From contig NZ_JABURJ010000146.1 in NCBI RefSeq assembly GCF_014762745.1, forward strand, positions 1 to 53,897: DNA of 53,897 nt, in the 5' to 3' direction. A model generated the notes under the pieces. That model ran no database searches. It saw only the letters and a program-made list of their open reading frames with translations, and was not told the origin of the DNA. Shown here piece by piece: positions 6,575-15,154 of the stretch (position 1 is its first letter; each line of letters starts with the position of its first letter). This stretch comes from Kangiella sp. (lineage in GTDB: Bacteria > Pseudomonadota > Gammaproteobacteria > Enterobacterales > Kangiellaceae). The position numbers were made by a program, and so were the translations under genes.

Positions 6575-9460
6575 ATGGCTGACACATTGAGTTTGAAAGG
6601 GGCACCTTTGCAGCAGTTGCAACAGTCTGATGACTTTATTCGTCGTCACTTAGGCCCTCGTGAGGACGAAATCCAGGAGATGTTACAAGAGCTGAACTTA
6701 AGCTCGCTGGATGATTTGGTGGATAAGGCTGTCCCGCACAAAATTCAAATTGATTCGCCTTTGGCGGTTGAAGAGTCGCGCTCAGAAGCGGAGACTTTGA
6801 AATACCTTAAGTCGTTAGCCGATAAAAACGTTATTGCCAAATCCTACATTGGTATGGGCTATTACGACACCATTACGCCAACCGTGATTTTGCGTAACGT
6901 ATTGGAAAATCCAGGTTGGTATACCGCCTATACGCCGTACCAGCCTGAGATCGCACAAGGCCGTCTGGAAGCGATATTGAACTTCCAGCAAATGACCATG
7001 GATTTAACCGGTATGGAATTGGCCAGTGCTTCATTGCTGGACGAAGCTACTGCGGCTGCGGAAGCGATGGCTTTGGCCAAGCGTTCGTCAAAGAACAAAA
7101 AATCTAACAGCTTCTTTGTGGATGAAAAAGTATTCCCACAAACGCTGGACGTAGTCCAAACCCGCGCCGAGCATTATGGTTGGGATGTGATTGTTGGCCC
7201 TGTGACCGAAGCAACTAACCACGATGTGTTTGGTGCCTTGTTGCAATACACCGACGCCAACGGACAGGTAACCGACTTAGAGCCTATCATCAGCAAATTG
7301 CACGATAACAAGGCGATTGCCTGTGTTGGCGCGGACATCATGAGTCTTGTATTGTTGAAAGCGCCGGGTGAAATGGGCGCAGACGTGGTCTTCGGTTCTG
7401 CGCAACGTTTTGGTGTGCCAATGGGCTTTGGTGGTCCACACGCTGCATTCTTTGCAACGCGCGATGCGTTCAAGCGTTCACTGCCTGGCCGTATTATCGG
7501 CGTATCAGTGGATACTCGCGGCAATCAGGCCATGCGTATGGCGATGCAGACCCGTGAACAGCATATTCGCCGCGAAAAAGCGACTTCAAACATCTGTACT
7601 GCGCAGGTACTGCTAGCAAACATTGCTGGTTTCTACGCGGTTTACCACGGCAAGAAAGGCTTAACCACCATTGCTAACCGCATTCACCGTTATGCCACAA
7701 TCGTGGCCAAAGCACTGCAAAATGCTGGCTTAGAACTGGTTAACGATAGCTGGTTCGATACGGTAACTTTTAAAGCCAAAAATGTGGATGCGGTGCAGGC
7801 ACGCGCTAAAGCTGCTTTGATTAACTTGCGCTATAACGGTGATCAGGTCAGTTTCTCAATTGACGAAGCGAAAAACCAGACCGACATTGAAGAGCTGATT
7901 GAAGTATTAACTGGCAATAAAGCGGATGTATTTGCTTTGGATTCTGAAGCAAAGAGCAGTATTCCTGCCAGTCTTGAGCGCACTTCAGATTTCTTGACGC
8001 ACCCGACTTTCAAGAAGTATTACTCTGAAACCGACATGCTGCGTTATTTAAAGCGTCTGGAAAATAAAGATTTTTCATTGGCGCACGGCATGATCCCATT
8101 GGGTTCCTGCACCATGAAGTTGAACGCGACCAGTGAAATGATTCCGATTACCTGGCCTCAGTTCGCCAATATCCATCCGTTTGCCCCAGAAGAGCAGACC
8201 GTTGGCTACATCGACATGATTAAAGAGCTGGAAGCTGACCTGGTTGAAATTACCGGTTATGATTTTGTTTCCATGCAGCCTAACTCAGGTGCGCAGGGTG
8301 AATATGCTGGTTTATTGGCGATCAAAAAATACTTTGAAAGTATTGGCGAAGATCACCGCAATATCTGCTTGATCCCAAGTTCTGCACACGGCACCAACCC
8401 TGCTTCTGCGCAGATGGCTGGCATGAAAGTTGTTATCGTTAAGTGTGACGATAAAGGCAACGTAGATGTAGAAGATCTGGAAGCCAAAGCGGTTGAGCTG
8501 AAAGATAATCTGGCAGCCTTGATGGTGACTTACCCATCAACACATGGTGTATTTGAGGAAGAAATTAAGCACATCTGTCAGATCATTCATGACAATGGCG
8601 GTCAGGTGTATATGGACGGTGCCAACATGAATGCGCAGGTTGGTATTTCTAAGCCAGGCGAAATTGGCTCTGACGTATCGCACTTGAATCTGCATAAAAC
8701 CTTCGCCATCCCACATGGTGGTGGTGGCCCAGGTATGGGACCGATTGGTGTTAAAAAGCATTTGGCACCCTTTGTGTCTGGTCATGCAGTACGTAAAGTT
8801 CATAGCGTCGAAGCGCGCGATGGTGCCGTTTCAGCTGCTCCTTATGGTAGCGGTATGATCCTACCAATTTCATGGGCTTACATTAAAATGCTAGGTCGTG
8901 AAGGTTTGCGTAAATCTACTGAAGTGGCCTTGTTGAACGCTAACTACCTGAAAAATAAGTTGGCACCTCATTACCCAGTGTTATACATGGGTCGTAACGA
9001 CAAGGTTGCCCACGAGTGCATCATCGACCTGCGTCAGATTAAAGCTGAGACAGGTATCAGCGAAGTAGACTTTGCAAAACGTTTGATGGATTATGGATTC
9101 CACGCGCCAACCATGAGCTTCCCGGTAGCCGGTACCTTCATGATTGAGCCAACTGAAAGTGAATCGAAATACGAACTGGATCGCTTCATTGACGCCATGA
9201 TCAGTATTCGTCAGGAAGTTGAGAAAGTACGCTCAGGCGAGTGGGATGCGGAAAACAACCCGTTGAAAAATGCACCTCATACACAAGCAGATGTGCGTCA
9301 CTGGGATAAGCCTTATTCAATTGCTGAAGCGGTATATCCATCAGAGTCGACCATCGACGCTAAATTCTGGCCAACCGTCAATCGAATCGATGATGTCTAT
9401 GGCGACAGAAACCTGATCTGCAGCTGCCCAAGTATCGAAAGCTATCAGGATCAGGATTAA
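6575..9460 (+). CDS. gcvP: Glycine dehydrogenase (decarboxylating), P protein
   Basis: PLP-dependent P protein: it decarboxylates glycine and transfers the aminomethyl group to lipoyl-GcvH. The 961-residue single-chain form carries both the P1-like N-terminal half ([15 protein letters not shown] at the start) and the catalytic C-terminal half. The PLP lysine is in [18 protein letters not shown], about residue 708. ATG 6575 is preferred over TTG 6566 because it begins the conserved MADTLS-type N-terminus. The gene is separated from gcvH by a 484-bp repeat region, so it may need its own promoter; a stem-loop with a U-run precedes it and a strong terminator follows. Confidence 0.97.
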   Translation: MADTLSLKGAPLQQLQQSDDFIRRHLGPREDEIQEMLQELNLSSLDDLVDKAVPHKIQIDSPLAVEESRSEAETLKYLKSLADKNVIAKSYIGMGYYDTITPTVILRNVLENPGWYTAYTPYQPEIAQGRLEAILNFQQMTMDLTGMELASASLLDEATAAAEAMALAKRSSKNKKSNSFFVDEKVFPQTLDVVQTRAEHYGWDVIVGPVTEATNHDVFGALLQYTDANGQVTDLEPIISKLHDNKAIACVGADIMSLVLLKAPGEMGADVVFGSAQRFGVPMGFGGPHAAFFATRDAFKRSLPGRIIGVSVDTRGNQAMRMAMQTREQHIRREKATSNICTAQVLLANIAGFYAVYHGKKGLTTIANRIHRYATIVAKALQNAGLELVNDSWFDTVTFKAKNVDAVQARAKAALINLRYNGDQVSFSIDEAKNQTDIEELIEVLTGNKADVFALDSEAKSSIPASLERTSDFLTHPTFKKYYSETDMLRYLKRLENKDFSLAHGMIPLGSCTMKLNATSEMIPITWPQFANIHPFAPEEQTVGYIDMIKELEADLVEITGYDFVSMQPNSGAQGEYAGLLAIKKYFESIGEDHRNICLIPSSAHGTNPASAQMAGMKVVIVKCDDKGNVDVEDLEAKAVELKDNLAALMVTYPSTHGVFEEEIKHICQIIHDNGGQVYMDGANMNAQVGISKPGEIGSDVSHLNLHKTFAIPHGGGGPGMGPIGVKKHLAPFVSGHAVRKVHSVEARDGAVSAAPYGSGMILPISWAYIKMLGREGLRKSTEVALLNANYLKNKLAPHYPVLYMGRNDKVAHECIIDLRQIKAETGISEVDFAKRLMDYGFHAPTMSFPVAGTFMIEPTESESKYELDRFIDAMISIRQEVEKVRSGEWDAENNPLKNAPHTQADVRHWDKPYSIAEAVYPSESTIDAKFWPTVNRIDDVYGDRNLICSCPSIESYQDQD

Positions 9461-9470
9461 CTAGAAGTAT

Positions 9471-9496
9471 AAAAAGCCAGCGTTTGCTGGCTTTTT
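9471..9496 (+). terminator. Rho-independent terminator after gcvP
   Basis: Perfect hairpin AAAAGCCAGC-GTTT-GCTGGCTTTTT directly after the gcvP stop codon. It separates the gcv genes from the borosin block, whose first gene starts only 34 bp later, leaving very little room for a separate promoter. Confidence 0.9.
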
Positions 9497-9529
9497 GCTA
9501 TTAAAAAGAAAAAGAAGGAAGTTAAATAA

Positions 9530-10330
9530 ATGGCAGAATCAAAAGGCGAATTTATTGCAGTCAGTACCGGGATGAATTTAGGGGGGCAGATTTCGGTAAT
9601 TGCAAAAGACTACATTCAGAAAGCGGATGTTGTTTTCGCACTGATGCCTCATACGTTGGCTGAACGCTGGCTAGAAAGACTCAACCCAAATGTAAAAAGT
9701 TTGCAGCCATTTTACGGTATAGGAAAATATCGCATGCAGTCATATGAAGAGATGATTGAAGCGATGATGGTAGAGGTCAGGAGAGGTAAAAAGGTGTGTG
9801 GTGCTTTTTACGGCCATGCTGGTGTGTTTGCCTGTGTACCTCGTTTAACCATTGATAAAGCCAGAGAAGAAGGTTTCCGAGCGCTAATGGAGCCGGGTAT
9901 TTCAGCTGAGGCGTGTCTTTATGCAGATCTTGGTATCGACCCCGGTGTACACGGTATTCAGGGATACGAGGCTTCACAATTTTTATTTTATAATCAATCG
10001 CTTAACAACGCTGCTTACGCCATTATGTGGCAGATTGGGATAGTTGGTGAACATACTGCAACTCAGTTTGAAACCAAGCCAGAATGGGTTGAAGTGTTTG
10101 TTGAAAGATTAGCGGAATGGTATCCAGTTACTCACGAAGTGATTTTATATGAAGCAGCTGTTTTGCCGATTGAAGTACCGAGGACCGAACGCCTCCAACT
10201 AAAAGATTTAACCCTAGCGGAAATGTCTACAAAAACCACGCTAGTAATACCGCCAGTAAGAAATCTTGAGCTTAATATTGATGTTCTGGAAAGAATGGGT
10301 TTGAAGCCAGAAGATATAACCCACGGGTAG
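9530..10330 (+). CDS. Split-borosin peptide backbone N-methyltransferase (OphMA/SonM type)
   Basis: A 266-residue SAM-dependent enzyme of the tetrapyrrole-methylase fold. It is not a cobalamin enzyme: the whole chain follows the OphMA/SonM borosin methyltransferases that N-methylate peptide backbone amides. The active-site residues Tyr62, Arg68 and Tyr72 in FYGIGKYRMQSYEEM keep the 6- and 4-residue spacing of OphMA Tyr66/Arg72/Tyr76. The FYGHAGVF block (93-100), the AREEGFRALMEPGISAE block, ADLGIDPG and IMWQIGIVG follow in family order, and STKTTLVIPPV ends the methylase domain. Unlike fungal OphMA no core peptide is fused at the C-terminus; the probable substrate is the 73-residue protein 70 bp downstream. 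A purine-rich site (AAGGAAG) precedes ATG 9530. Assignment by recognition of the family, not by search. Confidence 0.85.
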   Translation: MAESKGEFIAVSTGMNLGGQISVIAKDYIQKADVVFALMPHTLAERWLERLNPNVKSLQPFYGIGKYRMQSYEEMIEAMMVEVRRGKKVCGAFYGHAGVFACVPRLTIDKAREEGFRALMEPGISAEACLYADLGIDPGVHGIQGYEASQFLFYNQSLNNAAYAIMWQIGIVGEHTATQFETKPEWVEVFVERLAEWYPVTHEVILYEAAVLPIEVPRTERLQLKDLTLAEMSTKTTLVIPPVRNLELNIDVLERMGLKPEDITHG

Positions 10331-10352
10331 CGAGTTGGAAGTTAGTAAAAAA

Positions 10353-10368
10353 TACTGTATAAACAGTA
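10353..10368 (+). promoter_or_regulatory. Small hairpin between the borosin methyltransferase and precursor genes
   Basis: Perfect 6-bp stem TACTGT-ATAA-ACAGTA followed by the T-rich stretch TTATTATTTT. It could be a weak attenuator or processing site that sets the ratio of precursor to enzyme, or a dyad operator. It is placed 32 bp before the precursor ATG. Confidence 0.35.
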
Positions 10369-10400
10369 GCTTATTATTTTAATAAAAGAGGGAGTGCGCT

Positions 10401-10622
10401 ATGTCAAAGCAAAAATTAGAAGAGTTCATTATTCAGTTGAGTGAAGACTCGGACCTAAAGCAGTCGTATATCGAAAATCCGATGGCGGTTATGCAAAAGA
10501 TTGGCTTGGAAGAGCAAGAAATCAAGGCGATTATGTCCGGGGATAAGAGGCAAATATCAGCAATGCTTGGACAGGATGCTGAGCTGATCGTTACAGGAAT
10601 AATACACTTGGTTAAAAAGTAA
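10401..10622 (+). CDS. Split-borosin precursor peptide
   Basis: A 73-residue protein. Residues about 6-55 form an all-helical leader of the borosin-binding-domain kind (LigA-like fold), with the typical stretch ENPMAVMQKIGL (25-36) followed by EEQEIKAIMSGDKRQI. The remaining C-terminal tail from about residue 57 (GQDAELIVTGIIHLVKK) is short, hydrophobic and beta-branched, as expected for a core whose backbone amides are methylated; Ile63, Val64, Ile67 and Ile68 are candidates. No Cys is present, arguing against lanthipeptide or thiopeptide chemistry, and there is no double-Gly leader. A strong GAGGGA ribosome site precedes ATG 10401. It is located 70 bp after the matching methyltransferase. 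The methylation sites and any proteolytic release are inferred. Confidence 0.8.
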   Translation: MSKQKLEEFIIQLSEDSDLKQSYIENPMAVMQKIGLEEQEIKAIMSGDKRQISAMLGQDAELIVTGIIHLVKK

Positions 10623-10651
10623 AATCTTTTACTTGATAGACTAAATAACGT

Positions 10652-10668
10652 ACAGCCGGGCAGGCTGT
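10652..10668 (+). terminator. Hairpin after the precursor gene
   Basis: ACAGCC-GGGCA-GGCTGT, a perfect 6-bp stem 30 bp past the precursor stop. No U-run follows, so it may protect the short precursor mRNA instead of terminating, leaving readthrough into the TPR genes possible. Confidence 0.4.
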
Positions 10669-10735
10669 GTGGTAAGCTCGTCATGCAGCTTGTTATTCAG
10701 GAAATAATAGATAAGGATGTTTGGACTCTCACTGT

Positions 10736-11800
10736 ATGAAACCATTCATAATAAAACTTTGCATTACATTGGCGCTACTATTGTTTGCGTCATTGGCTAT
10801 TTCTGTTCAAAGTTTAGAAGATAAACTTAATGAAGCACATCGACTATTAACCTCAAACCCGGAAGTGAGCGGAAAACACCTTAAGGAACTAGAGTCTGAG
10901 CAATCAAATTTTAATGAGGTACAAAAAGAAAGGTTCTTATTATATAAAAGTCATAACTTACTCCTAGAAGGTAAGCACAGCGAATCAATTCTATATTTAA
11001 ATAGATTATTAGAAGGAAGTAATAACAAAGCTACAAAAGCACAAGCCTATTCTATGTTGGCGGTGGTGTACACCAACACCTCTGAGTTTATGAATGCTTT
11101 TGTAAGTATAGAAAAGGCAAGGTTGATGTTAGATGGTTTAACAGATGAAAAAGCAATTAAAACTGTATTAGCAAATGCCGCCACAATCTATACAGAAGTA
11201 GGGTTCGTGGATAAGGCTTACGAGTTCTCAAATAGCTATCTCAAAGAAGTAAGCAAAGCTGGAATAGCAAAGGAGCTATGTTACGCATATTTTAATTCGG
11301 CATATATAGAAATACAGCTTCAAAATTATGAAAAGGCTCAGGAATATTTTTCAATAGCTCTAAATAATTGTGAAAAATCAAAGCAAGAACTTTTTTTTAC
11401 AGTGGCGTCACAGGAAATCGCTTCTATATTATTAATGAAGGAAAATGATATTAATCATTTAAATAAACTCAAAGAATTACAGGACAAAATCAAAGATATA
11501 AATTGGGATATTGCCGAGGTGGGTGGTTTAATTAAAATTGCAGAGGCAAATTTAAGGTTAAAGAAAAATAAAGAAGCGATAAAATATGCGGAAAAGGCAT
11601 TCAGTGCTGAAACGACTGACAACTACCTGCCCCATAAAAAAGAAGCCACTAGAATATTAGCAACCGGATATTCTAATCTGGGGGATAACGATAAAGCAAT
11701 TGAGTATTATCAATTGTATATCGACACGGAAAGACAAATTCAGTTGCAATTAAAACAGCGTAAAATGGCTTATTTTATTGCAATGCAGAGTATGGAATAA
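10736..11800 (+). CDS. Exported TPR-repeat protein, first of a tandem pair
   Basis: A protein of 354 residues with an N-terminal signal peptide (MKPFIIKLCITLALLLFASL, probable cleavage near SVQS) followed by helical tetratricopeptide-like repeats across the rest. Clear repeat units include KAQAYSMLAVVYTNTSEFMN, AYFNSAYIEIQLQNYEKAQE and ATGYSNLGDNDKAIEYYQLY. The C-terminus QRKMAYFIAMQ is shared with the next gene. TPRs are protein-binding scaffolds, here probably periplasmic; no enzymatic domain is present. ATG 10736 is chosen because it begins the signal peptide; an in-frame TTG at 10721 has AAGGA three bases before it and is the alternative. The gene is AT-rich and follows the borosin precursor on the same strand. 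Confidence 0.7.
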   Translation: MKPFIIKLCITLALLLFASLAISVQSLEDKLNEAHRLLTSNPEVSGKHLKELESEQSNFNEVQKERFLLYKSHNLLLEGKHSESILYLNRLLEGSNNKATKAQAYSMLAVVYTNTSEFMNAFVSIEKARLMLDGLTDEKAIKTVLANAATIYTEVGFVDKAYEFSNSYLKEVSKAGIAKELCYAYFNSAYIEIQLQNYEKAQEYFSIALNNCEKSKQELFFTVASQEIASILLMKENDINHLNKLKELQDKIKDINWDIAEVGGLIKIAEANLRLKKNKEAIKYAEKAFSAETTDNYLPHKKEATRILATGYSNLGDNDKAIEYYQLYIDTERQIQLQLKQRKMAYFIAMQSME

Positions 11801-11809
11801 GGCTGGAAC

Positions 11810-12916
11810 ATGAGTAAATCTTATTTTGAAAAAGCAATGAAAACTACCGTCACTATAATCTATGGCATGTTAATGCTGATAGGGTTTAACAATGTTGCGC
11901 AGTCTGAAGAAAATCTAGAGCCTCATGGTTATTCCAATATTCTAGAAGCAATTGAAATTGATAAGACATCAAATATTGAGTCGGCAAAGAAATATATAGA
12001 GCTGCTTGAGAAAGACTACGAAAAATTAAATCCAGATGAAAAAGAGTTGTTCACACTCTTCAAAGGACATGCATTAGCACTTGAAGGTAAATTTGATGAC
12101 TCAACAAAGAAACTTGAAGAACTGATCCGGAATTCAAAAAATGAAACGCTTGTCACTAGAGCTCACGCATTAATTTCAAATATCTATTTATTTGCTGGAA
12201 ACTATGAACAGGCATACCAGCATGCTTCTGATGCAATTGAGGGGCTGGATTCTATGGATTCTCACCCTTGGCATAAGTATGCCGCACTACAGAATTTAAC
12301 AAGTTTATTTAGACAGTCAGGAATGACAAACACGGCTATTGGCTATGCAAGACAAATGCTAAAGGTTGTCAGCCAGAACAAACATCCGTTACAACTGTGT
12401 GGTAGTTATTTTGAGTTGGCAGATTTGGAGTTGAGCATAAAAAGTGTAGATATGGCACGTATTCATAGTGAAGAAGCTATGCTGCATTGCAACGAAGCCA
12501 ATGATCCTATTTATTACACTTTGGCTTTAGATTTACAAACAAAGTTAATGGCTCAGGCTAATAAAAGTGATAAAGCACTTGAACTACTCAAAGAGCATTA
12601 CCCTGTAGTGAAGTCAGTGGACTATAAAACAATGACCAATGTGTTTGAGATTAGACTTGCTTCAACATATCTTGAATTAAAAGATTTTACTAATGCTCAG
12701 ACAATTGCTGAATTGGCTTATCAAAGAGCAGAAGAGTTAAACGATAAAGTTCGTCTAATGGAGCTCTCGAAGATTCTGGCCAGTGTTTACTCCGAAACGG
12801 GTGAGTTGAAGAAAGCCGTAGAATATTATCGTCAATACATCGACCTCGAAAAAGAAATTGATATTATGACCAACAAACGCAAAATGGCGTACTATATGGT
12901 CAGTCGTAGGAAGTAA
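11810..12916 (+). CDS. Exported TPR-repeat protein, second of a tandem pair
   Basis: A 368-residue paralogue of the preceding protein. It has a hydrophobic signal segment (about residues 10-30, ending near VAQSEEN) and TPR-like repeats such as ALISNIYLFAGNYEQAYQHA and LASVYSETGELKKAVEYYRQ. Its C-terminus (YIDLEKEIDIMTNKRKMAYY) aligns with YIDTERQIQLQLKQRKMAYF of the first copy, so the pair arose by duplication and then diverged. It starts 9 bp after the first gene with AAGGCTGG as ribosome site, so the two are cotranscribed. The helix before the end resembles the linker preceding membrane-signalling domains in TPR sensor proteins, but no such domain follows. It meets mutH tail to tail (4-bp gap). 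Confidence 0.7.
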   Translation: MSKSYFEKAMKTTVTIIYGMLMLIGFNNVAQSEENLEPHGYSNILEAIEIDKTSNIESAKKYIELLEKDYEKLNPDEKELFTLFKGHALALEGKFDDSTKKLEELIRNSKNETLVTRAHALISNIYLFAGNYEQAYQHASDAIEGLDSMDSHPWHKYAALQNLTSLFRQSGMTNTAIGYARQMLKVVSQNKHPLQLCGSYFELADLELSIKSVDMARIHSEEAMLHCNEANDPIYYTLALDLQTKLMAQANKSDKALELLKEHYPVVKSVDYKTMTNVFEIRLASTYLELKDFTNAQTIAELAYQRAEELNDKVRLMELSKILASVYSETGELKKAVEYYRQYIDLEKEIDIMTNKRKMAYYMVSRRK

Positions 12917-12920
12917 TACG

Positions 12921-13595
12921 TTATTGTTGAGCGAAAGTATCTTCCAGTATTTGACGCGTAAATGACGGTCTTAAATAAAACCCTCTTGGTAATGTTTTAA
13001 TCATTTCTCCTTCTGGGCCTATCGCTTCGGTTAAAGCTTTGGCGTTTGCCGCTTTGGGCCTGACCTGCATCACTTCTCCAAAGCGGGCATCAATTTGTTC
13101 TATCTGGCCCATTGCAACCGTATCTATCGTATCCTCAAAATCCTTTCGTAATAGGCTTTCCTGCTGTGCATTTGGCTGCCAGATAAAGGGCATGGCAACC
13201 TGGCGTTGTTCAACGGGAATGGTTCGTTCGGCGAGGATTGGAATCCACAAAACTTGCATGAGCTTATGACGCACTACGGAATTGTGCCAGTTGAGGCCAT
13301 GCAGATCCTTGAGCGGAACCACGCTGACATAGGTCGATTCAAGCGGGCGGCCAGCGCTATCAATTGGCAATGTTTTGAGTTCAACACCAAGCTCTACAAA
13401 GTCAGGTTGAGCGAGTGAACCAGAAGTAGCGCCGAGCAGGTATTCGAAGAATTGACCAATGCGACCTTTCTCGCGCAACAGGTGTTGCGGTAGCTCTGAG
13501 TGGTATCGCTCTGCCAGTTCGCCGAGAGTAAAACCTGCCAGCGATTGGGCTTTGGCGAGCAGTTCCTGTTTAGTGCTATAGGTCGGATGCGTCAT
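12921..13595 (-). CDS. mutH: DNA mismatch repair endonuclease MutH
   Basis: Nicks the unmethylated strand at hemimethylated GATC sites after MutS/MutL activation. The 224-residue length is normal. The catalytic residues are all in place with the E. coli spacing: Glu51, Asp65, Glu72 and Lys74, in PDFVELGVELKTLP (E. coli 56, 70, 77, 79). MutH implies Dam-directed repair in this organism, a trait restricted to a part of the gammaproteobacteria. The gene is divergent from rppH, whose start is 78 bp away, and these two are also neighbours in E. coli. Confidence 0.97.
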   Translation of the reverse strand: MTHPTYSTKQELLAKAQSLAGFTLGELAERYHSELPQHLLREKGRIGQFFEYLLGATSGSLAQPDFVELGVELKTLPIDSAGRPLESTYVSVVPLKDLHGLNWHNSVVRHKLMQVLWIPILAERTIPVEQRQVAMPFIWQPNAQQESLLRKDFEDTIDTVAMGQIEQIDARFGEVMQVRPKAANAKALTEAIGPEGEMIKTLPRGFYLRPSFTRQILEDTFAQQ

Positions 13596-13673
13596 AGGGC
13601 GTAGATTTTTTTATTGTCGAAAATCGAAGTCTGTGGAACAATGATAACAAAGTTTTATGATTTGGATAGATCG

Positions 13674-14345
13674 ATGATCGACGCAGAAGGCTTTAGAGCC
13701 AACGTCGGCATCATCATTTGTAACGACCAGGGCCAGTTGCTCTGGACACGCCGCTTCGGACAAACATCATGGCAGTTCCCTCAAGGAGGAGTACATCCCG
13801 GCGAAAGCGCGGAACAGACCATGTACCGAGAATTATATGAAGAAGTCGGCCTTGAAAAAGATGATGTCCGTATTCTAGGGAGTACGCAGCATTGGTATAA
13901 ATACCGATTGCCCCAGCGTTTAGTTAGACAAAATTCGCAGCCGTTGTGCATTGGACAGAAGCAAAAATGGTTCCTGCTTCAGCTATTAGCTGATGAAAGT
14001 AAAATCGATTTTGCGGCTACCGACCATCCGGAGTTTGATGGCTTTATCTGGGTTAATTACTGGTATCCAGTGCGTAATGTGGTGAATTTCAAGCGTGATG
14101 TTTATCGTGCAGCCTTGTCTGAGTTGATGGCAAGTATGTTTCGCTTTCAGTTTAAAGGCAAACCTTCTAAGCATTATCGCTCGGAAAAAAATGATGCCAA
14201 TCAGCGCGGAGTAACTCCACCCAGCGAGGAATCAAGACCTCGTTCTAACCATCAGCATCGTAATGATGGTGGCAACAAACAAGGTAAGCGCAAGCGGCGT
14301 CCTCGCCATCCTTACCGGGGTAACAAAGACCAACAGAGCAGCTAA
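13674..14345 (+). CDS. rppH: RNA pyrophosphohydrolase RppH (Nudix)
   Basis: Removes pyrophosphate from the 5' end of transcripts and so triggers RNase E decay. The chain begins [17 protein letters not shown], matching E. coli RppH; hence ATG 13674 (GGA 8 bp upstream) is chosen over an upstream TTG at 13614. The Nudix box runs from [11 protein letters not shown] to [10 protein letters not shown] (about residues 37-59). [20 protein letters not shown] is a family block. It is 223 residues, longer than the 176 of E. coli, because of a hydrophilic, basic, Asn/Arg/Gln-rich C-terminal tail of about 45 residues that could bind RNA. Ends in a strong terminator. Confidence 0.95.
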   Translation: MIDAEGFRANVGIIICNDQGQLLWTRRFGQTSWQFPQGGVHPGESAEQTMYRELYEEVGLEKDDVRILGSTQHWYKYRLPQRLVRQNSQPLCIGQKQKWFLLQLLADESKIDFAATDHPEFDGFIWVNYWYPVRNVVNFKRDVYRAALSELMASMFRFQFKGKPSKHYRSEKNDANQRGVTPPSEESRPRSNHQHRNDGGNKQGKRKRRPRHPYRGNKDQQSS

Positions 14346-14360
14346 TCAGCTGCTCTTTTT
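14334..14360 (+). terminator. Terminator at the end of rppH
   Basis: Perfect 9-bp hairpin AGAGCAGCT-AATC-AGCTGCTCT followed by TTTTT; the rppH stop codon lies inside the stem. It is between convergent genes. Confidence 0.9.
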
Positions 14361-14369
14361 TATGGGAAG

Positions 14370-14969
14370 TTAAAAAGCCGAATCTTTCTGATAAGCCAAT
14401 AGCATATTATTGGCGGGCATTTCGTGGCGCTGAATCAGCGAGAAGCCATTATGGCGTGCCACTCGGTTCATATCATCATAATCACGTATGCCACTTTCGG
14501 GATCGCGTTGCTTTAAAGAAGCGTCAAACTCTTTATTAGACTCTGAAGTATAGTCTCCATTGACGTTGAAGGGGCCATAGATCAGCAAGTGCCCGCCAGG
14601 CTTGAGCACACGATTGGCACCTTGAAACATATCGCGCACGCGCTCCCAGGACATGATATGACAGGTATTGGCGGTGTAAATGGCATCGACCTGATTCACC
14701 GGCCAGACGCCTTGTCCAACATTGAGGGTGCGCGGCTTTCTCAGGTTTGGGAGTTCACTGGACTCAATCCAGGCGATGATTGAAGGATGATTTTCACGCA
14801 GATCGCTGGTGTGCCAGGTAAGATGTGGCATGGCGCCAGCAAACCAGACCGCATGCTGACCGGTGCCTGAGCCGATTTCCAGAACTTCTTTGCTGTGTTG
14901 CAGATAAGGTTTGATGACATCCAGAATAGGCCCTTTATTGCGTTCGCAGGCTTCGCTGAATTGGCGCAT
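14370..14969 (-). CDS. DUF938 family SAM-dependent methyltransferase
   Basis: A 199-residue class I methyltransferase-fold protein of the DUF938 family. Motif I EIGSGTGQHAVWFA is at about residues 36-49; NTCHIMSW and KPGGHLLIYGPFNVNGDYTS are family blocks. The N-terminus RQFSEACERNKGPI is also typical. Substrate unknown; such proteins are cytoplasmic. The gene is convergent with rppH and divergent from the TauE-type exporter gene, so it is probably monocistronic. Confidence 0.85.
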   Translation of the reverse strand: MRQFSEACERNKGPILDVIKPYLQHSKEVLEIGSGTGQHAVWFAGAMPHLTWHTSDLRENHPSIIAWIESSELPNLRKPRTLNVGQGVWPVNQVDAIYTANTCHIMSWERVRDMFQGANRVLKPGGHLLIYGPFNVNGDYTSESNKEFDASLKQRDPESGIRDYDDMNRVARHNGFSLIQRHEMPANNMLLAYQKDSAF

Positions 14970-15154
14970 AGTAATCCTTTTAATAAAACTGATATCGCTT
15001 CATATTAACTGATCATAATGAAACAGAACAAGCCAACGGTTAGCAGTATGTAGGTTGGAGATGAGCGCGACCATTCTAAAAAACTGGCTTTTGCCTATCC
15101 AGGCATCATTGGTCATAATGCCATGCAACGATATGACTTTATAAACTGGCTTGC

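Noticed and set aside
9530-10330. Cobalt-precorrin/tetrapyrrole methylase of cobalamin synthesis
   Set aside because: The fold is shared, but the conserved Tyr/Arg/Tyr spacing, the FYGHxGVF block and the adjacent precursor-like gene fit borosin methyltransferases, and no other cobalamin gene is nearby.
10401-10622. Nif11-type RiPP leader or aromatic ring-opening dioxygenase LigA subunit
   Set aside because: The helical leader can resemble these, but the neighbouring methyltransferase and the Cys-free hydrophobic tail match the borosin precursor layout better; no dioxygenase partner subunit exists.
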